A stretch of DNA of 18,927 bases from JAIXUI01 sp943373175 (GTDB lineage Bacteria > Bacteroidota > Bacteroidia > UBA7662 > JAIXUI01). Where the stretch lies: NCBI GenBank assembly GCA_943373175.1, contig CALSBM010000062.1, positions 1 to 18,927 on the forward strand, in the 5' to 3' direction. A model generated the notes under the pieces. That model was not told where the DNA came from, made no database searches, and saw nothing but the letters and a program-made list of their open reading frames with translations. Positions 14,287-18,927 of the stretch are shown here, one piece after another. Position 1 is the first letter of the stretch. The number at the start of each line of letters is the position of its first letter. Both the position numbers and the translations under genes were made by a program.

Positions 14287-14796
14287 ATGGAAATAGTCAA
14301 CAAGGTCGCTTTGAGTGGCCTGATTACATTAGATTTAGAGCAATGGCGCAATCCAGCTCTCCGTTTTAACTTCGACCTAAAACCCCTTTTGTGGAATGGT
14401 TACGTGCTGCGGGAAAAAGATTTCCGCGAGGCACTTAAACAACTCGATTGGGAACAATACCGCGATGCTTTAGTGGCCGTGTATTGTTCGGAAGATGCAA
14501 TCATTCCAACTTGGGCTTGGATGCTTGTGGCGGCATACCTTCAGGGCGTTGAAGCTATGCCAACGTTGGCTAAGCCGGAAGAGGCTGAACGCATTTGGTT
14601 CGAACGCTCACTTAATGAAGTAAATTGGGAGGACTATCGGGATGCCAGGGTGGTAGTAAAAGGCTGCTCCGATAAGGCCGTTCCCGAATCTGCTTACCTC
14701 GTTGCAACCTATCACCTGAAGGCAGTGGCACAAAGCATCTTATTTGGCGAGCCTTGTTCAACTGTTCCCGTCTGGAAACGACCTAAATCGTCCTGA
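14287..14796 (+). CDS. DUF2480 family protein
   Basis: This 169-residue protein matches DUF2480 as remembered: MEIVNKVALSGLITLDL start, LREKDFRE, CSxxAIIPTWA, GCSDKxVP, and GEPCSTVPVWKR end. The ATG at 14287 is preferred; an in-frame TTG at 14278 is open. The function is not known. It contains an internal duplication: WEQYRDALVAVYCSEDAIIP (55-74) and WEDYRDARVVVKGCSDKAVP (114-133) share W-E-x-Y-R-D-A and C-S-x-x-A-x-P. Three cysteines (67, 127, 157) lie in these motifs and the C-terminal GEPCS motif, so metal or Fe-S binding is possible but unproven. Its stop overlaps the start of the lytic transglycosylase gene (tgatg). Confidence 0.88.
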   Translation: MEIVNKVALSGLITLDLEQWRNPALRFNFDLKPLLWNGYVLREKDFREALKQLDWEQYRDALVAVYCSEDAIIPTWAWMLVAAYLQGVEAMPTLAKPEEAERIWFERSLNEVNWEDYRDARVVVKGCSDKAVPESAYLVATYHLKAVAQSILFGEPCSTVPVWKRPKSS

Positions 14797-15650
14797 TGTT
14801 TCGTATAATTCTGTTATTCTTTCTGCTTTTTGGTTCCAGTGTTTTCGCTCAGGAATTGCCTAAAGTTCGGACGTTGTTGTTGCCTAACTCACTGCAATTC
14901 GCAGGAGAGGACGTGCCCTTAAACGACCCCGAAGTAGCCGAACGTTTGGACCGTGAGCTATTAGTTAACACATACTGGCAAAGCAGCACCCTGCTTTGGT
15001 TGAAACGCTCGCAGAGGTGGTTGCCGGTAATCCGGCAGATTCTGGTAGATTCCGGAATTCCGGTTGATTTTCAGTACTTGCCTTTGATAGAAAGCAACTT
15101 GCAACATGTAGTTTCACCTTCGGAAGCTGTGGGATTTTGGCAGTTGCTAAAGGCTACGGCTCAAGAGAATGGCCTTGAAGTAAACGACCATGTGGACATG
15201 CGTTATCATCCGGTTGAGGCGACCCGCGCAGCATGCCGGTTGTTAAAACGGTTTTATGAACGCTTGGGAAACTGGACATTGGTTGCCGCTGCTTACAATA
15301 TGGGACTAACTGGCGTACTCAAACAAATGAACACGCAAATGGAGCAGAACTATTACCGGCTTTGGCTCAACCCGGAAACCTCCCGTTATGTATTTCGATT
15401 GTTAGCGGCCCGATTAATTTTAGAGAATCCCGCAAGCTATGGATTCGAATTTCAGCCGCAGAATGGTTATACCATACAGGAAATGGAAGAAGTAGCAGTA
15501 GTGCCTCCTATTCCCGATTGGGCCTCGTGGGCAAAAGCGCAAGGCGTGTCTTACAAGGATTTGAGGTACTACAACACTTGGATAAGAAAGAATGAGCTTC
15601 CAAACGCGCCGGATAGAGTGTATAAGGTGTTATTACCCAAAGGGCGGTAA
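14796..15650 (+). CDS. MltD-like lytic transglycosylase (GH23, SLT domain)
   Basis: The protein has 284 residues with a signal peptide (1-18, FRIILLFFLLFGSSVFA), so it is periplasmic or membrane-attached. The SLT/GH23 domain cleaves the MurNAc-GlcNAc bond of peptidoglycan and forms 1,6-anhydro-MurNAc. Motifs: IPVDFQYLPLIESN with catalytic Glu99, GFWQLLKATA (113-122, the G-x-W-Q-x-x-x-x-T motif), an H-V-D-x-R-x-x-P-V-E-A-T-R-A-A stretch (132-146) and AAAYNMG (164-170). These match the MltD branch. The C-terminal region of about 60 residues has no recognisable LysM repeat, which shortens it compared with MltD. It is translationally coupled to DUF2480 by a 1-bp overlap, and transcription ends at the terminator near 15720. 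Confidence 0.93.
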   Translation: MFRIILLFFLLFGSSVFAQELPKVRTLLLPNSLQFAGEDVPLNDPEVAERLDRELLVNTYWQSSTLLWLKRSQRWLPVIRQILVDSGIPVDFQYLPLIESNLQHVVSPSEAVGFWQLLKATAQENGLEVNDHVDMRYHPVEATRAACRLLKRFYERLGNWTLVAAAYNMGLTGVLKQMNTQMEQNYYRLWLNPETSRYVFRLLAARLILENPASYGFEFQPQNGYTIQEMEEVAVVPPIPDWASWAKAQGVSYKDLRYYNTWIRKNELPNAPDRVYKVLLPKGR

Positions 15651-15706
15651 GAAATTAGGAAGTAAGGTTAACGGGAATTTGTATCGTTCAAAATCAGTAG
15701 AAATAA

Positions 15707-15736
15707 AAAAGGGAGGCTGTGTAAAGCCTCCCTTTT
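15707..15736. terminator. Bidirectional intrinsic terminator
   Basis: A perfect 12-bp stem (aaaagggaggct / agcctccctttt) with loop gtgtaa has an A-run on its left and a T-run on its right, so it can terminate both strands. It sits between the convergent lytic transglycosylase (stop at 15650) and the T9SS cargo gene (stop at 15755). Confidence 0.93.
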
Positions 15737-15754
15737 AATTGTACAATCAATATC

Positions 15755-17185
15755 CTATCGTACTAAGAGTTTTTCCTTGCCAAGGCTTTGGCCATTTGCT
15801 TCGAGCTCAACGAAATAGAGGCCGGAGTGAAGTGCGTCTTGACGAACAATCAGATGCTGTCCGGAGGGATACTCGCCATAATAGTCGTTAACCAATAGGC
15901 GTCCTTGTAAATCTGTGATTCGAACCCGAATAGTTGAGGCGTTTTGCAGCTCAAAGTTCATGTTCCAATTGCCATTAGCGGCTGGATTAGGATAAAGGTT
16001 GAAGGCTGATTTTTGCAGATTAGAAGTACCGGTGGTGGTCATTGCACGAATCAAAAGCGTTTCATCCCGGAAAAAGCGGATTCCATTGGTGATATCTGAA
16101 ACCCGGATTACGCAAGTCCAGTTGTTAAGTGGGTCGTTGGCAATTACTGAAGGCGACCATGAGAGAGTGCCTCGTACGAAGCGAGTTGTGCTGACTCCCG
16201 GTTGTGCATCAAGCTGAACGTAATTAAATTGAGCTGGAAGTGTGCTACCGGGTAAGAAGTGACGACCTACTGCCTGCATGTGCAAACTGTCGTTGTTGTT
16301 GTCGGTGTAAGTTAGCGTAATAGAGCTTGGTTGACCGGCTGGAAAATTAGCGGTAGTAACGCCATTAACGGTGTTGATTACCGGACCATTCACTGAAGTA
16401 GCCAAAGGAACTGGAGGCATGTTACTCGACATCATTACGACGTATTGGTAGTCACGAACCACACTTCCGATAAGCTGTCCATTGCGATACTCGTCGATAA
16501 TGTAGGAGAAGATGTAATTGCCTACCGTAGAAGGAGTCCACCTTATTTCGCCAGTAAAGGAATTGATGTTGAGCATACCACCAGAAGCAGAGGGTGGGAA
16601 AGTATATCCAGCAACATTAGCATTGAGGTTAGAAAAAGGAGTATCGATTCGGAAAGCAAGGGAGTCGCCATCAGCATCGAACGCCAATGGGTTACTTAAC
16701 CACTGCTGATTCAAAGGCACAAAGCCTACCGGATCTAATAAGAATTCCGGGCTAGAATTGGAAGTGCCTGTTGGGAAAACGGTAATATGAGTTTCCAGAA
16801 ACATCTCTTCGCTGTTGCTGGCATTCACGATGGCCGCATTGCGGCAGCATTCATAATACGCCAAGCGGTATTGTCCGGGAGCAGCAAATGTAACCGTGTC
16901 TTTATAGACGTACCATTCCGTGGGATATTGAAACCCATTCACAACACCGGTTCCAGACAATGTGGTTAAACTGGTGGTGAACTGCGTACTGGTGCCGCTG
17001 TAAATCCGAAGTTGGGGAGCCGACATGTTAATGCCCAATACGTCGCGGAAAAGGCGAATGGTGACTTCATATTGCAAGCCCGAGCCTGCCAACTGTCGAG
17101 CACTAATTTGGCCTCCCATAAGATGGGAAGCAGAAACAGACAAGCCGGCAATTAAAAGAAGGAGTAGAGTAAAAAGTTTTTTCAT
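15755..17185 (-). CDS. T9SS-sorted secreted protein with Bacteroidota SHLMGG/CCRNAAI N-terminal domain
   Basis: The protein has 476 residues. The signal peptide covers about 1-18 (KKLFTLLLLLIAGLSVS). The mature N-terminus ASHLMGGQIS, YEVTIRLFRD and YYECCRNAAIVNAS near 111-123 form a domain seen at the start of many T9SS/gliding-associated proteins. The usual Cys after RD is Val here. A cadherin/Ig-like segment follows (PLAFDADGDSLAFRI, 166-180; TGEIRWTPSTVGNYIFS, 211-227), then a second such module (YTDNNNDSLHMQAV; RGTLSWSPS). The C-terminal type A sorting domain starts at FNLYPNPAANGNW (395-407) and continues with IRVRITDLQGRLLVND and GLYFVELEANGQ to a basic end LLVR. It is probably exported and attached to or shed from the surface. 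It is not a paralogue of the two giant proteins outside the sorting domain. Ligand and role are unknown. Confidence 0.92.
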   Translation of the reverse strand: MKKLFTLLLLLIAGLSVSASHLMGGQISARQLAGSGLQYEVTIRLFRDVLGINMSAPQLRIYSGTSTQFTTSLTTLSGTGVVNGFQYPTEWYVYKDTVTFAAPGQYRLAYYECCRNAAIVNASNSEEMFLETHITVFPTGTSNSSPEFLLDPVGFVPLNQQWLSNPLAFDADGDSLAFRIDTPFSNLNANVAGYTFPPSASGGMLNINSFTGEIRWTPSTVGNYIFSYIIDEYRNGQLIGSVVRDYQYVVMMSSNMPPVPLATSVNGPVINTVNGVTTANFPAGQPSSITLTYTDNNNDSLHMQAVGRHFLPGSTLPAQFNYVQLDAQPGVSTTRFVRGTLSWSPSVIANDPLNNWTCVIRVSDITNGIRFFRDETLLIRAMTTTGTSNLQKSAFNLYPNPAANGNWNMNFELQNASTIRVRITDLQGRLLVNDYYGEYPSGQHLIVRQDALHSGLYFVELEANGQSLGKEKLLVR

Positions 17186-17503
17186 GCGCTTTGGTTTGAT
17201 TGTTAAGTAAACTTAGGCATTTGATTGACAATCAGGCCTTCGCTAAGAATTTTAACGTTTGCTCACGGATTTTTGACCGTTCAATAACACTTCACGAAGA
17301 AAAAATGATGCTGAAGAAGTTAATTTAAACCTGTTTGCTTGCGAAAATCCGTGATTAGGTCTTTCAGTAACACGAAACAGGGTATAGGCGACAAACTTGG
17401 GGGTTTGCTGTATAGCCAAGAAGCGGTTTAATAGGATTATTACTAATGAGTATTCTACCCTCTAACGTTTCAAGAATGTGACAGATGCTTACTATACTAG
17501 TGG
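17186..17503. other. Intergenic region upstream of the T9SS cargo gene
   Basis: This 318-bp stretch holds no gene that can be supported. It should carry the promoter of the minus-strand T9SS gene. TAAGTTTA on the minus strand near 17210 matches the -7 box at 7 of 8 positions, but the nearest TTG is too close. An 11-bp inverted repeat (17263-17273, tcacggatttt; 17344-17354, aaaatccgtga) encloses 70 bp. No clear terminator for the isomerase gene was seen. Confidence 0.4.
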
Positions 17504-18025
17504 TTAACCAATAAGTTCGCGAACACGATCGAAGACGAGGCGAAACCAGTGGGTGAAATGTTCAGGATGCTGTTTCAATTGTTCTGCGATAACAGCCGAC
17601 GATAGCCAACACACCGAAGCGACCTCTTCCTCATTCAGTATAAACGCTTCTGATGTTAGCCTTGACAGCAGTACATGATCCAGCTCATGTTCATACAGGC
17701 CATTGTTGAATTCCACTTGATACTGGAAATAAAATAGCGTTTCAGGCGCTAAGATTTGGATTCCCAACTCCTCCTTCACCCTGCGTACTGCAGCTTCTTG
17801 CACGGACTCGCCCGGAGCAGGGTGGCTGCAACATGCGTTGGTCCACAAACCGGGAGAATGGTACTTAGAAAAAGCCCGTTTTTGCATTAGCCAATCGCCC
17901 ATTTCATTGACGATAAACACAGAAAATGCACGGTGAAGTACTCCTTTCTCATGCGCTTCTGTTTTACCCATTACTCCTAATGGATTATCATTCTCATCAA
18001 CGAGAATTAACTGAGGCTCAACCAT
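17504..18025 (-). CDS. idi: Isopentenyl-diphosphate delta-isomerase, type I
   Basis: This 173-residue cytosolic Nudix-fold enzyme interconverts isopentenyl and dimethylallyl diphosphate, the starting step for quinones, carotenoids and the undecaprenyl carrier lipid. Type I features are all present: His25 (TEAHEKG) and His31 (VLHRAFSVFI) as metal ligands, the catalytic Cys in TNACCSHP (Cys66, with a second Cys65 beside it) with His68, a Nudix-like box GESVQEAAVRRVKEELGI (72-89), and Glu112/Glu114 in YEHELDH, Glu114 matching the catalytic/metal Glu of E. coli Idi. Length is close to E. coli Idi (182). It starts at ATG 18025. It is apparently monocistronic, with gaps over 300 bp on both sides. 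Confidence 0.96.
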   Translation of the reverse strand: MVEPQLILVDENDNPLGVMGKTEAHEKGVLHRAFSVFIVNEMGDWLMQKRAFSKYHSPGLWTNACCSHPAPGESVQEAAVRRVKEELGIQILAPETLFYFQYQVEFNNGLYEHELDHVLLSRLTSEAFILNEEEVASVCWLSSAVIAEQLKQHPEHFTHWFRLVFDRVRELIG

Positions 18026-18358
18026 AGCGGTAAAAACAAGCTGTCAGGCCAAAGGTTTTTATGGCTTTTCGCGCTAAGGCGATTATTTCACCCTAAAAGA
18101 ACCCGCCTTTATTGCATAATTGGAGAGGGGTTAATAAGCTCAGGAATATCTTTAAATAACTAAAACCACCATTAATGAGCCCCGCTCACTGTTACTTGAA
18201 TAATTATGAAAAACAGACCACGGCCTCACCCTCAACAGCAGAGGCCGCCCAACTCCACGTAATCCAAAAGCCATCGGCAAGTTGATTTTTTTGGGCTTTT
18301 TAGTGATGAGGGGTTGAGGATATTCGGGGGTATTAGGCTCGACTATATAATTTGCTAA
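18026..18358. other. Intergenic region between idi and the Rpn-type gene
   Basis: This 333-bp gap must contain the idi promoter. AACCTTTG on the minus strand near 18050 is one mismatch from the -7 box and lacks a -33 TTG. On the plus strand an 18-codon open frame (ATG 18206 to TAA 18262) encodes MKNRPRPHPQQQRPPNST, with a 7-bp inverted repeat inside it (18221-18227 and 18241-18247). A terminator-like aaaagcc/ggctttt pair with a long loop (18266-18300) follows. These could be chance. No tRNA, SRP RNA or other known RNA was recognised. Confidence 0.35.
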
Positions 18359-18927
18359 TCAAAGCTTGCTAATGTCATCGGCTGAAAGCCCTGTTGATTC
18401 TATTATGGTGCGGGTGTCAATGCCTAGACTTTTGAGCTGCCTTGCGACTTCTAATTTTCCTTCCAATTTCCCATCGTCAAAGGCAGTGTCAATTACACCT
18501 TTCAAGTCGCGATACACTTTTAGGCTGCTTTCATACTTGTCTAGGTCTAATGCACCAAGTTTAGCTAGCTCTGCTTTCTCAAAGGCTTTTTCAAATACGT
18601 CGTCTTGAATAATGGCCGGGATACTTTGGAAATCTTCCAGGTGTTTAATGAAGTACAGCCATTTATCTAGCCGGGTTTCCAACTGGCTTTCATCCTTGAT
18701 AAAGTTGGGCATTTCGAGGTACACATAAGTAAGCTTGTCGTAGAAAACCTGGCCATTTTGGTTCTTCAGTTTAATGGTATGCAGGTATTCACTGCGTTCC
18801 GATTCGCTCTCATAATCTTGGAACGTGAAGTCCAATAAACCAATGCAGTAAACGGCATTGAGCTTGTAGTTCCATTCGCCTTTTTCGGCCTGTTCCCGAA
18901 TGGGGAAGGTGGAGTAATAAAGCGTTC
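18359..18927 (-). CDS. Rpn-family PD-(D/E)XK nuclease / putative transposase, N-terminally truncated by the window
   Basis: The frame stays open to the right edge, so the N-terminus with most catalytic residues is outside; 188 residues are visible. The first visible residues, TLYYSTFPIREQAEKGEWNY followed by KLNAVYCIGLLDFTF, match the PF12784 pattern (YYSxxxxxQxxxGxxY...VYxIxxLDF). The middle has KLTYVYLEMPNF and DKWLYFIKHL. The end, DDGKLEGKLEVARQLKSLGI and STGLSADDISKL, is the usual flexible tail of this family. E. coli Rpn proteins promote RecA-independent recombination and have DNase activity. The TTG at 18835 is an internal leucine codon, not the start. The family is often multicopy in Bacteroidota. 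Nothing in the visible part suggests decay. Confidence 0.88.
   Translation of the reverse strand, partial: TLYYSTFPIREQAEKGEWNYKLNAVYCIGLLDFTFQDYESESERSEYLHTIKLKNQNGQVFYDKLTYVYLEMPNFIKDESQLETRLDKWLYFIKHLEDFQSIPAIIQDDVFEKAFEKAELAKLGALDLDKYESSLKVYRDLKGVIDTAFDDGKLEGKLEVARQLKSLGIDTRTIIESTGLSADDISKL

Noticed and set aside
14049..14369. 106-codon plus-strand open frame opposite the GNAT gene
   Set aside because: It overlaps both the GNAT gene and the start of DUF2480, and its translation resembles no protein; GNAT motifs in the minus frame are clear.
17504..18025. Generic Nudix hydrolase instead of isopentenyl-diphosphate isomerase
   Set aside because: The TNACCSHP cysteine motif, the paired histidines near the N-terminus and the ExE motif are specific to type I Idi.
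18026..18358. SRP RNA, tRNA or other known structured RNA in the gap
   Set aside because: No SRP tetraloop core, no tRNA arms or CCA-type end, and no long conserved stem could be found by eye.

Overview
The window comes from a member of the Bacteroidota; the class is not resolved. Evidence: three secreted proteins end in type A sorting domains of the type IX secretion system (T9SS), a system confined to this group. Several families typical of it are also present: a DUF2480 protein, a bacterial GH3 protein next to lptB, and an Rpn/PD-(D/E)XK putative transposase. Ribosome binding sites are weak and some upstream elements resemble the Bacteroidota -7 box (TAnnTTTG).

Positions 1-9247 hold two giant paralogous surface proteins in tandem on the plus strand. 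The first is cut by the window start and begins inside a tandem array of nearly identical 273-bp (91-residue) Ig-like repeats. The second (2033 residues) has a signal peptide, a probable beta-solenoid, an Ig-like module, seven exactly phased 159-bp (53-residue) repeats plus two divergent ones, and two diverged 91-residue repeats. Both end in the same scaffold of about 620 residues leading to a T9SS sorting domain. A terminator and a separate short palindrome lie between them.

Positions 9248-14190 are compact housekeeping DNA. An AlkB-type dioxygenase (minus) converges on the giant gene and diverges from a deoxynucleoside kinase (plus). The kinase overlaps an outer-membrane beta-barrel gene by 4 bp. 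A strong intrinsic terminator then sits 5 bp before lptB, the lipopolysaccharide-export ATPase. lptB overlaps a GH3-family acyl-adenylating enzyme by one base, and a GNAT acetyltransferase converges on it.

Positions 14191-18927 hold a DUF2480 gene coupled by a 1-bp overlap to an MltD-like lytic transglycosylase. A bidirectional terminator follows, then a 476-residue T9SS cargo protein (minus), type I isopentenyl-diphosphate isomerase (minus) and the C-terminal part of an Rpn-type nuclease running off the right edge (minus). Two gaps of a little over 300 bp flank the isomerase gene.

Much of the window serves the cell envelope: surface adhesin-like proteins, LPS export, an outer-membrane barrel, a peptidoglycan lytic enzyme and isoprenoid precursor supply. 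No complete undescribed system can be demonstrated. The most unusual items are the higher-order repeat structure of the first giant gene, the strong perfect palindromes around the 3' end of alkB, the terminator against the lptB start with a coupled GH3 gene, and the internally duplicated cysteine-containing DUF2480 protein.
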